From Cherax quadricarinatus (taxonomy: Eukaryota; Arthropoda; Malacostraca; Decapoda; Parastacidae), in NCBI RefSeq assembly GCF_038502225.1, contig NC_091357.1:4931725-4995724 (forward strand): a DNA stretch of 64,000 nt. The letters run 5' to 3'. Both the position numbers and the translations under genes were made by a program. The notes beneath the pieces are model-generated. The model did not search any database. It saw nothing but the letters and a program-made list of their open reading frames with translations, and was not told where the DNA came from. Numbering within the stretch: position 1 is the stretch's first letter; every line of letters begins with the position of its first letter. Positions 39,401 through 51,400 of the stretch are shown in pieces.

Positions 39401-42400
39401 TGAATTTACACATTCATATTCTCTTTTCTCCTTCCATAACTGATCATTTAACATTACTGCTACCCCTTCCTTTGCTCTAACTCTCTCAGATACTCCAGAT
39501 TTAATCCCATTTATTTCCCCCCACTGAAACTCTCCTACCCCCTTCAGCTTTGTTTCGCTTAGGGCCAGGACATCCAACTTCTTTCCATTCATAACATCAG
39601 CAATCATCTGTTTCTTGTCATCCGCACTACATCCACGCACATTTAAGCAACCCAGTTTTATAAAGTTTTTCTTCTTCTCTTTTTTAGTAATTGTATACAG
39701 GAGAAGGGGTTACTAGCCCATTGCTCCCGGCATTTTAGTCGCCTCATACGACACGCATGGCTTACGGAGGAAAGATTCTTTTCCACTTCCCCATGGACAA
39801 TAGAAGAAATAAAAAAGAACAAGAGCTATTTAGAAAAAGGAGAAAAACCTAGATGTATGTATATATATATATGCATGTGCGTGTCTGTGAAGTGTGACCA
39901 AAGTGTAAGTAGGAGTAGCAAGATATCCCTGTTATCTTAGCGTGTTTATGAGACAGAAAAAGAAACCAGCAATCCTACCATCATGCAAAACAGTTACAGG
40001 TTTTTGTTTCACAGTCATCTGGCAGGACGGTAGTACTTCCCTGGGTGGTTGCTGTCTACCAACCTACTACCTATGGAAGATATATTACAGAAATAGACAT
40101 GATTTTGATTGCTTTCATGACGAAAAGTACCTTGAAATTGAGCTCAAAGTAGCGGAAATGTTCAATTTTTGCCGATGTTCAATGAACTTTGTGTAAGTCA
40201 AGTTGGTTAATTTTATTAAGTATATTCTAACCTAACCAATGTAATCCGGCAAACTCGGTAATCCGGCCCACTACAGGTCCCAATGATGCCGGATTTGTGA
40301 TGGAGGACCTGTACTATAGTCGGTTGCTAGATAGCAACCATGTAGGGAGGTGCTACCATGATAATGTTATGTTGGTAGGACTGTTGATTTTTAAATCTTA
40401 ACTTCTGCTGTACTTGTGTTCAGTTTAGATATGTTTACTGTGTGCCTAGGGAGCCTGGTCTCAGACTGGACCACAGGGAAGATTATCCCCAGAACCCCAG
40501 ATAACATGCATGTTTGCCTTGTAGATGAATGGTTCAGAGAACTGACATGTTGATAAATTAGACACATATGCAACTCTTGGGTATCTTAAATAAAGATACC
40601 CAAGAGTTGCACATGTCTAATTTATCAATGTTTGCCTTGATAAACAGTACTGTACATAGTGTATATAATACCTCTCTGAAGGAGGGGTGTTAATGTTTGT
40701 TTTATAACTAATGTAAGCGTGCCTCTCGCAAGACAGTGATGGAGTGAACGAGGAATGTTCTTACTTTTCGTGCCACCCTGCCTTGGTGGGAAGAGGCCGA
40801 TGTGTTAATAAAAAAATAAAAGAAATAATACAATATATAAAAGTGATAAATTGGCTTTTTCTTTCTTAGGTTACTGAAGATATTGCTAAAACCCGCTACT
40901 CTGTTGCTGGAGTAGGTCTGATATCTCCTCCACCTCACCATGATATCTACAGCATTGAAGACTTGGCTGAACTCATTTATGATCTTAAATGTGCTAATCC
41001 AAATGCCCGAATCTCTGTCAAGCTGGTGTCTGAAGTTGGTGTTGGTGTGGTAGCCTCTGGAGTGGCAAAGGTAAGAAGCATTTGGCACTATCTAAAATGC
41101 TGGGAATATGCAGTTTTAATGCAAATTCATAGAGATTTGATTTCAATATTTAAACTTGATTGGCCATCCTTGTGCTCTTGTATAACTTTTCTTTTTTTCA
41201 GTGGTCCGTTGGTATAACCTCTGTGCCATTTCTCTTGTATATTTCTTTACTGCTAAACATTTTTTTTATAGTATCAGTTTATTACCTAATAAACTTTTAT
41301 CTTGCACCAGTTGGCCTCTTTTAAAGACCAGGCCTTTTGTTATGGATACTAATTATTCGACAAATAAATATGCACTATTGTACACTGGCTAAAGTGATAC
41401 AATGATAGACTTGCAGTTGCAAGGTTACCAGTTTGGTCCCAGTACTCCTTTTAATATTTGTATTTCTTCTTTCTTTCAACACACCGACCGTATCCCACCA
41501 AGGCGGGGTGGCCCAAAAGGAAAAACGAAAGCTCCTTTTACATTTAGTAATATATACAGGAGAAGGGGTTACTAGCCCCTTGCTCCTGGCATTTTAGTCG
41601 CCTCTTACAACATTCATGGCTTATGGAGGAAGAATTCTGTTCCACTTTCCCATGGAGAGAACAGGAAATAAACAAGAACAAGAACTAGTAAGAAAATAGA
41701 AGAAAATGCAGAGGGGTGTGTACATATATATATGTTTGTACATGTATGTGTACTAGGTAGTAGGTTGGTAGACAGGGACGTACTACCGTCCTGCCAAGTG
41801 AATGTAAAATGAAAGCCTGTAATTGTTTTACATGATGGTAGGATTGCTGGTGTTTTTTCTGTCTCGTAAACATGCAAGGTTTCAGGTACGTCTTGCTACT
41901 TCTGCTTACACTTAGGTCACACTACACATACATGTACAAGCATATGTATACACACCCCTCTGGGTTTTCTTCTATTTTCTTACTAGTTCTTGTTCTTGTT
42001 TATTTCCTCTTATCTCCATGGGGAAGTGGAACAGAATTCTTCCTCCGTAAGCTATGCGTGTTGTAAGAGGCGACTAAAATGCCAGGAGCAGGGGCTAGTA
42101 ACCTTCTCCAGTATATATTACTAAATGTGAAAGGAGAAACTTTTGTTTTTCCTTTTGGGCCACCCCGCCTCAGTGGGATACGGCCGGTGTGTTGAAAGAA
42201 AGAAAGAACACGTATGTGTAGTGTGACCTAAGTGTAAGAAGTGGCAAGACGTACCTGAAATCTTGCATGTTTACAAGACAGAAAAATGGACACCAGCAAT
42301 CCTACCATCATGTTAAACAATTACAGGCTTTCGTTTTACACTCACTTGGCAGGATGGTAGTACCTCTCTGGGCGGTTGCTGTCTATCAACCTACTACCTA

Positions 42401-45400
42401 GATATTTGTATTTGTATTTTTTTTATTTTAGGGTAAAGCTGAGCACATAACCATCTCTGGTCACGATGGCGGTACTGGAGCCAGCAGCTGGACAGGTATC
42501 AAAAGTGCAGGTCTTCCTTGGGAACTTGGCATATCAGAGACTCACCAGACTCTCGTCCTGAATAATCTGAGGTCTCGGGTTGTTCTACAGGCTGATGGAC
42601 AGATTCGCTGTGGTAAGTCATATTATTAAATAGTTTGTTTTATATAATGCTGCTACTTTCTGCATTTGGATGAAGTTGACACGAGTAGATTATTTAAAAG
42701 TTTGTTACCCCATTAAATTACTGAACTGTAATGAATTTGATTTGGTTGTTAAAAATGTTGTTAGTTTAAAACCAGTAGTTCAGCATCTATCTTAATGCTT
42801 TATTGGTAAACCTGGAATTGTTGATAGTCCAATGTTTTTTGCCGAATTATTAGTGACACTTGTGCAGGATCCAAAAAATGCCACTGTGGCAACATTGAGC
42901 ATTTTGCAGAATTTTAAGAATAGTCTACTGTGAGTCATTGAAGGAAGTTCATTGTAAAAACAAAATATCAAATACTTTGAGAGAAATGGATAGAATCATA
43001 GGTTAAAACCAAAAATGTGTATTCTAGGGATGGATGTTGTGATTGCCGGTATGTTGGGTGCTGACGAGTTTGGCTTCAGCACTGCACCACTTATTGTTAT
43101 GGGCTGTACCATGATGAGGAAATGTCACATGAACACTTGTCCGGTTGGCATTGCTACTCAGGACCCTGAACTGAGGAAGAAATTTGAGGGCAAACCAGAG
43201 CATGTGGTTAATTATTTATTCATGTTAGCTGAAGAGGTAAGATGATTTTTAGCCTTAGATTTTTTTTTTACAGTGTTGATGTTTTTTAATTGGCATCAAA
43301 TTCATCACCTAGTCATTTTAGAAGAGATTTTGTTTGTTTGAATGAGAAATTAATAAGATAAAAGCATTATTGGAAATTACAAAATGATCATTAACCATAC
43401 AAGGTATTGGTGAACTTCAGGTACTGGTTCTGCTTAACTCATGACCAACTGATGTGAAATAGCTTTGTCATACTTGCTGGATGAACTCTTAAGACCTACT
43501 TCTGTTCATTCATTGTCCATTTCTTTAACCTGAAATAAAAAAAAAAATTGAAATTGGACTATTCCTTCATGTAACACTCCTTATGTTGAAGTGATTTGGG
43601 AGATTTCTGTGGCCTGTTTTGGGTGTATAATTCGCTCACACCCTCTTGCTCATGATTCGTCCCTAACAGAGCCTATCCTTGTCTACCCTGCATGAGAATT
43701 TTTTTTTTTTTTTTGTATTGTACCAGGATTATACTGAAGTCTTGTTCTACCACAGACAGAATGCCTAGCTCTAGCACTTTGTGTATTAATCATTCCCCTA
43801 AACTTCAGCACCAGTCTGGATACACGCCTTTGGATTTGCCTGAGTTTCTATTAATTTTTTGCTTTGTGAGTGCTCCATTCATGTGCAGTATACTTAAAAT
43901 ATTGCACATTTGAGTTGAAGTGTTTTGAAAATATCTGTCAGGGTTTCTGAATGTCCTTAAATTTGCAGGCTTAGTCTGTGCTGATTAGGTTTTGTTCCGA
44001 GTGTCTGAGAACAGGTTTAAAGCAATGGTCATTAGTGTCTACCTTTTAATTCTTGATGTAAGCATTTTTTTGACCATGTAGTACTGTTTGGGATCCTTTT
44101 CCCATGTAACTTTTCAAATTTTATTTCAGTGTAGCTAAACCTCACTAACCATTTATTCAATCAGTTTTGACGTCTGTTTGGGTCTTCGTGTAACTGGCTT
44201 CATCTACTGTTTTCTCTTCTCATTTTTTTGTGTGCAAGTGCATTTTATTACTAAATAGATATTAATTGCTTTTCTTAGCAATCTGAATTGATTATTAACA
44301 GGTACAATAAGTCCTCTGCTTACGAACACGTTGAGAATCTTTCGTATTGCATATATTATTGGGTTGTAAATGCTGCAGCGAAGAGGCGGTTAGAGGCAGT
44401 GGAGATGTCCTGTCTAAGGGCTGTGTGTGGTGTAAATATTATGCAGAGAACTCAGTGTGTGGAAATTAGGAGAAGGTGTGGAGTTAATAAAAAAGTATTA
44501 GTCAGAGGGCTGATGAGGGGTTGTTGAGGTGGTTTGGTCATTTAGAGAGAATAGATGAAAGTAGAATGACATGGAGAGCATTTGAATCTGTAGGGAAAGG
44601 AAGGCAGGGTAGGGGTTGTCCTTGAAAAGGTTGGAGGGAGGGGGTAAAGGAGGTTTTGTGGGCATGGGGCTTGGGCTTCTAGCCAGCATGTGTGAGCGTG
44701 TTAGATAGGAGTGAATGGAGATGAATGGTAATTGAGACCTGACAAGCTGTTGGAGTGTGAGCAGGGTAATACTGAGTGAAGGGATTCAGGTAAACCAGTT
44801 ATTTTTATATAGCTGGACTTGAGTACTGGAAATGGTAAGTACAATGCCTGCACTTTAAAGGAGGGGTTTGGGATATTGGCAGTTTGGAGGGATATGTTGT
44901 GTGTCTTTATATGTATATGCTGCTAAACTGTTGTGTTCTGGGCACCTCTGCAAAAGTGATTATGTATGAGTGAGGTGAAAGTGTTGAATGATGATGAAAG
45001 TATTCTCTTTTTGGGTATTTTTTCTTTCTTTTTCGGTCACCCTGCCTCAGTGGGAGACGGCCAACTTGTTAAAAAAAAAATTATTATATCATTATTATAC
45101 ACAATTCAGGAGGTCCTCAGTGTGTTGGTAAGTTGAGGACTTATTGTACTTAGTGTGTGGATTTTTAATACACTATCTCAAGCAGTTATGTTGAAGTTGA
45201 GATGTTTGTCTTCAGATGTTCCTCTTGGTACACTTAATATACTTTGACAGCAGTGATGATTTTTTCACTGCTCTTAGTGTACCCTTGTTTAAATCATTAT
45301 GCTTAGTGTATAATCAGTCTTTTTTAGTACAATGCTTCATTTTAAGAGTTGTCTTGACATTTTAGCATGTACAGGTCCGCCATCACAAATTCGGCAAGCA

Positions 45401-48400
45401 GACATCTAGTTCCATCAGTTATTCGGCACTAATTTTGGCTAGCATAATTTCAAATTTCCAGGGTCGCCACACCAACCTACTGGTACTGTTTGGTGGCGCT
45501 ACTTGCTGCATAAGTCATTCCAATTTCTTTTTCTCTATTGTTATAACCTGCTTGCTTTTAGCTCTACCCGTGGTTCCAATGAATAAGAAATGCTTCTCGT
45601 TGTGTAAAGCACATACACAGTACATTGTCCATAAAATATAAGGTGGCTTTGAAGACACTGTCGGTTGCCATGAGCTCAGTCTCATGATGCAGGTGAATGT
45701 GCTTTATTATTACACTGATATCAACACTGACTGGTGGAATGATGAAGTAAAGGGTGTGATAAAAGAGAAAAAGGTAGCTTATGAGAGGTTTTTACAAAGC
45801 AGAAGTGTTATAAGTAGAGCAGAGTATATGGAGAGTAAAAGAAAGGTGAAGAGAGTGGTGAGAGAGTGCAAAAGGAGAGCAGATGATAGAGTGGGAGAGG
45901 CACTGTCAAGAAATTTTAATGAAAATAAGAAAAAATTTTGGAGTGAGTTAAACAAGTTAAGAAAGCCTAGGGAAAGTATGGATTTGTCAGTTAAAAACAG
46001 AGTAGGGGAATTAGTAGATGGGGAAAGGGAGGTGTTAGGTAGATGGCGAGAATATTTTGAGGAACTTAAATGTTGAGGAAGAAAGGGAGGCGGTAATTTC
46101 ATGCACTGGCCAGGGAGGTATACCATCTTTTAGGAGTGAAGAAGAGCAGAATGTAAGTGTGGTGGAAGTACGTGAGGCATTACGTAGAATGAAAGGAGGT
46201 AAAGCAGCTGGAACTGATGGGATCATGACAGAAATGTTAAAAGCAGGGGAGGATATAGTGTTGGAGTGATTGTTACTTTTGTTTAATAAATGTATGAAAG
46301 AGGGGAAGGTACCTAGGGATTGGCGGAGAGCATGTATAGTCCCTTTATATAAAGGGAAAGGGGACAAAAGAGATTGTAAAAATTATAGAGGAATAAGTTT
46401 AATGAGTATGCCAGGAAAAGTATACGGTAGGGTTATAATTGAAAGAATTAGAGGCAAGACAGAATGTAGGATTGCGGATGAGCAGGGAGGCTTCAGAGTG
46501 GGTAGGGGATGTGTAGATCAAGTGTTTACATTGAAGCATATATTATTTTTTTTTTATTATCACACTGGCCGATTCCCACCAAGGCAGGGTGGCCCGAAAA
46601 AGAAAAACTTTCACCATCATTCACTCCATCACTGTCTTGCCAGAAGGGTGCTTTACACTACAGTTTTTAAACTGCAACATTAACACCCCTCCTTCAGAGT
46701 GCAGGCACTGTACTTCCCATCTCCAGGACTCAAGTCCGGCCTGCCGGTTTCCCTGAATCCCTTCATAAATGTTACTTTGCTCACACTCCAACAGCACGTC
46801 AAGTATTAAAAACCATTTGTCTCCATTCACTCCTATCAAACACGCTCACGCATGCCTGCTGGAAGTCCAAGCCCCTCGCACACAAAACCTCCTTTACCCC
46901 CTCCCTCCAACCCTTCCTAGGCCGACCCCTACCCCGCCTTCCTTCCACTACAGACTGATACACTCTTGAAGTTATTCTGTTTCGCTCCATTCTCTCTACA
47001 TGTCCGAACCACCTCAACAACCCTTCCTCAGCCCTCTGGACAACAGTTTTGGTAATCCCGCACCTCCTCCTAACTTCCAAACTACGAATTCTCTGCATTA
47101 TATTCACACCACACATTGCCCTCAGACATGACATCTCCACTGCCTCCAGCCTTCTCCTCGCTGCAACATTCATCACCCATGCTTCACACCCATATAAGAG
47201 CGTTGGTAAAACTATACTCTCATACATTCCCCTCTTTGCCTCCAAGGACAAAGTTCTCTGTCTCCACAGACTCCTAAGTGCACCACTCATTCTTTTTCCC
47301 TCATCAATTCTATGATTCACCTCATCTTTCATAGACCCATCCGCTGACACGTCCACTCCCAAATATCTGAATACGTTCACCTCCTCCATACTCTCTCCCT
47401 CCAATCTGATATTCAATCTTTCATCACCTAATCTTTTTGTTATCCTCATAACCTTACTCTTTCCTATATTCACCTTTAATTTTCTTCTTTTGCACACCCT
47501 ACCAAATTCATCCACCAATCTCTGCAGCTTCTCTTCAGAATCTCCCAAGAGCACAGTGTCATCAGCAAAGAGCAGCTGTGACAACTCCCACCCTGTGTGT
47601 GATTCTTTATCTTTTAACTCCACGCCTCTTGCCAAGACCCTCGCATTTACTTCTCTTACAACCCCATCTATAAATATTAAACAACCACGGTGACATCACA
47701 CATCCTTGTCTAAGGCCTACTTTTACTGGGAAAAAATTTCCCTCTTTCCTACATACTCTAACTTGAGCCTCACTATCCTCGTAAAAACTCTTCACTGCTT
47801 TCAGTAACCTACCTCCTACACCATACACTTGCAACATCTGCCACATATATGTGGCAGTATTTATGTGAACAGTATTTAGATAAAGGGAGGGAAGTTTTTA
47901 TTGCATTTATGGATTTAGAAAAGGCATATGATAGAGTGGATAGAGGAGCAATGTGGCAGATGTTGCAAGTATATGGAATAGGTGGTAAGTTACTAAATGC
48001 TGTAAAGAGCTTTTATGAGGATAGCGAGGCTCAGGTTAGGGTGTGTATAAGAGAGGGAGACTACTTCCCGGTAAAAGTAGGTCTTAGGCAGGGATGTGTA
48101 ATGTCACCATGGTTTAATATATTTATAGATGGGGTTGTAAAAGAAGTAAATGCTAGGGTGTTCAGTAGAGGGGTTGGGTTAAATTATGGGGAACCAAATT
48201 CAAAATGGGAATTGACACAGTTACTTTTTGCTGATGATAATGTGCTTATGGGAGATTCTAAAGAAAAATTGCAAAGGTTAGTGGATGAGTTTGAGAATGT
48301 GTGTAAAGGTAGAAAGTTGAAAGTGAACATACAAAAGAGTAAGGTGATGAGGGTATCAAATGATTTAGATAAAGAAAATTTGGATATCAAATTGGGGAGG

Positions 48401-51400
48401 AGGAGTATGGAAGAAGTGAATGTTTTCAGATACTTGGGAGTTGACGTGTCGGCGGATGGATTTATGAAGGATGAGGTTAATCATAGAATTGATGAGGGAA
48501 AAAAGATGAGTGGTGCATTGAGGTATATGTGGAGTCAAAAAACGTTATCTATGGAGGCAAAGAAGGGAATGTATGAAAGTATAGTAGTACCAACACTCTT
48601 ATATGGATGTGAAACTTGGGTGGTAAATGCAGCAGCAAGGAGACGGTTGGAGGCAGTGGAGATGTCCTGTCTAAGGGCAATGTGTGGTGTAAATATTATG
48701 CAGAAAATTCGGAGTGTGGAAATTAGGAGAATGTGTGGAGTTAATAAAAGCATTAGTCAGAGGGCAGAAGAGGGGTTGTTGAGGTGGTTTGGTCATTTAG
48801 AGAGAATGGATCAAAGTAGAATGACATGGAAAGCATATAAATCTATAGGGGAAGGAAGGAGGGGTAGGGGTCGTCCTCAAAAGGGTTGGAAAGAGGGGGT
48901 AAAGGAGGTTTTGTGGGCGAGGGGCTTGGACTTCCAGCAAGCGTGCATGAGTGTGTTAGATAGGAGTGAATGGAGACGAATGATACTTGGGACCTGACGA
49001 TCTGTTGGAGTGTGAGCAGGGTAATATTTAGGGAAGGGACTTGAGTCAGACTTGAGTCCTGGAAATGGGAAGTACAATGCCTGCACTTTAAAGGAGGGGT
49101 TTGGGATATTGGCAGTTTGGAGGGATATGTTGTGTATCTTTATACGTATATGCTTCTAAACTGTTGTATTCTGAGCACCTCTGCAAAAACAGTGATAATG
49201 TGTGAGTGTGGTGAAAGTGTTGAATGATGATGAAAGTATTTTCTTTTTGGGGATTTTCTTTCTTTTTTGGGTCACCCTGCCTCGGTGGGAGATGGCCGAC
49301 TTGTTGAAAAAAAAAAAAATCAACACTATGGCTTATTTGCCTACCACAATTGATCTAATATGACATAATAAACAATATAAATAACATAAAAACATGTTAA
49401 GTACTGCAGAATGAATAATTGGCATAATACCGAGCAGTTTGACGGAAGTATGAAGAGGATATGGCATACAAGTACTATACTCCTATCCCTGTTTGGAGGG
49501 GCTTATATTAGAGAAAATGGAGTATAGGATAGGGCTAACTGTGATATACACTCATAATGCACCATAAAACAAACAAAAAAGCTATTTTCTCTACATAGAT
49601 TTTCATACATAGCAGCATGTGTAGAGAACCTAAGATAACCCAAAAAAGTCAGTGACTTATTTCTAGTACCTGGCTTGGGTTTGCCATGTATGATTTTTGG
49701 TAAATATTTTTTTCTGTTTGTTGGGCTATCGTACTGAAACTTGGGCAATGTATGATGGAAAGATGCTTCTTAACGTACACCAAAAATGAAAGAAATCGGA
49801 CGATAAACAACGGAGTTCACTTCTCTGCCATTGGCCCCCCCCATCCCATAGTGTATGGTTTTTATGGTTGTATTCTCATTTTTTTGGTCTCATCTGATAG
49901 ATGGAAGATACATTACAGAAATAGATATGATTTTGATTCCTTTCATGACGAAAAGTACCTTGAAACTGAGCTCAGAGTAGCGGAAATTGTTGAGAAATGG
50001 CATTACCAGTTAAGTTTAAAGAGTTTGTACTTAACTTAGAAAGACAACTTATCGCCTGCACAGCCGCCCCTGCAGACGAGGTCTTGAGAAGCTGTCGAAG
50101 TCATCTGTCAACGGGCTGTAAAGAGTTATAATTTGTAAGATTATAAATTACCCCTAGGGGGTGTTATGTCAGCATATTTCATTCACTGATTGCTGACAGA
50201 TTACATACTTGTTTGGACTCAAAAGTCTGCACCTTACTGCCGACTATAGGTTGATTACAAACTCCTTGCAACTCAAGAACTGCGCAGTCCCCCGTACTAC
50301 AAGAAATTCATAACCTACCTTGCTCTTGTACCATGAGCTATGGTGTTCTTCACACCTTCGACAGATATCGGTGACTTGATAGAAGCTGAAGTGCCCTTGG
50401 ATGTCCACGTCTTCCATAGTCTAGGAAAACGCACACTGGTACACTATGTTCCACAAGATTTGTCTTTATTGTTCACAATCTTATCACTAAAGAAGCTGAT
50501 CACACTTCTCTTAAGTGTTTATTGTGTTTTATGAGACACTTTGTTCACACTAATGCACAGATCGTTCTTTGTTGGTTATCCTGGCGTCAGTGTCACTCTC
50601 AGTAGAGTCAAAAGTAATCTGAAGACGCCACAGCGCCCCATGCCGTCACTGCCCCCAGCACAAAAAAAAAGGCTGACCTAGTACCTTTTGCTTCCTTGCC
50701 ACTTCCTCGATGAAGCAAAGCAGAATGTTTAAATCTTGCTGTCTTAAGCATAGACAACAATGTCCACTATCTTTACTATGGTAATAAAGTGGAAGCAGGA
50801 TTTACCTTAATTGTCCTGCTAAAGTAAGAGATGTACTGTCTCTTATTAAACTACGCTTTGCAACACTGGACTGCAAGGAGCCGCGGTCGCTTGACCACGT
50901 CGCATACTCGTACGGCATCTGTGATCAATTACTCACTGTAGCAGTAAACAAGACGCTTGCCCCTTCTGAGAGGGCTGGGCCCCTCAAGGCTGAAGGGGGC
51001 TGATACCCCCCTCCTGGAGAAAATTTCTCCACAGAAATGTTTGATTCTTTGGCAGTGTTAGAGTAAACCAATGACATCACAGTCCAGTGCGTGTCTGACT
51101 GCCCAGTCCAAATTCCAATACGCAGTCGCGAATGGGTTGACATTATTTATACAATTATTACAATAATGCAGTAGTCTGCATAACAGTATATCTTCTATTT
51201 TTTGTGCCAGGAATGTCTGCATTGTTTATTCTGGACCCTATTTTGAAATTGGCATCTTTGATATTTGTATGAAATTGGCCAAATTGCCAATTTCTGACCA
51301 CTTCATTGGGTACTTGAAATAGGTGAATGGGCAGTTTCTTGTACAGTGGACCCCCAACTTAGGATATTAATCCGTTCCAGAGAGCACATCGGTTGACAAA

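Larger units (their letters stand above)
34487..40311. mobile_element. CAGGTCC-TIR DNA transposon, copy A (composite)
   Basis: TA at 34485-34486 and 40312-40313. The left end starts CAGGTCCGCCATCACAAATC and the right end is its complement with one mismatch. The core is about 2.0 kb after subtracting a SINE (35226-35460) and a full-length RTE-A (36479-40072). The core holds an internal tandem duplication (units near 35110-36070 and 36095-40200). No transposase seen; non-autonomous. Confidence 0.88.

Noticed and set aside
50340..50534. Protein-coding frame in the solo LTR
   Set aside because: Short, no similarity, and inside an LTR.
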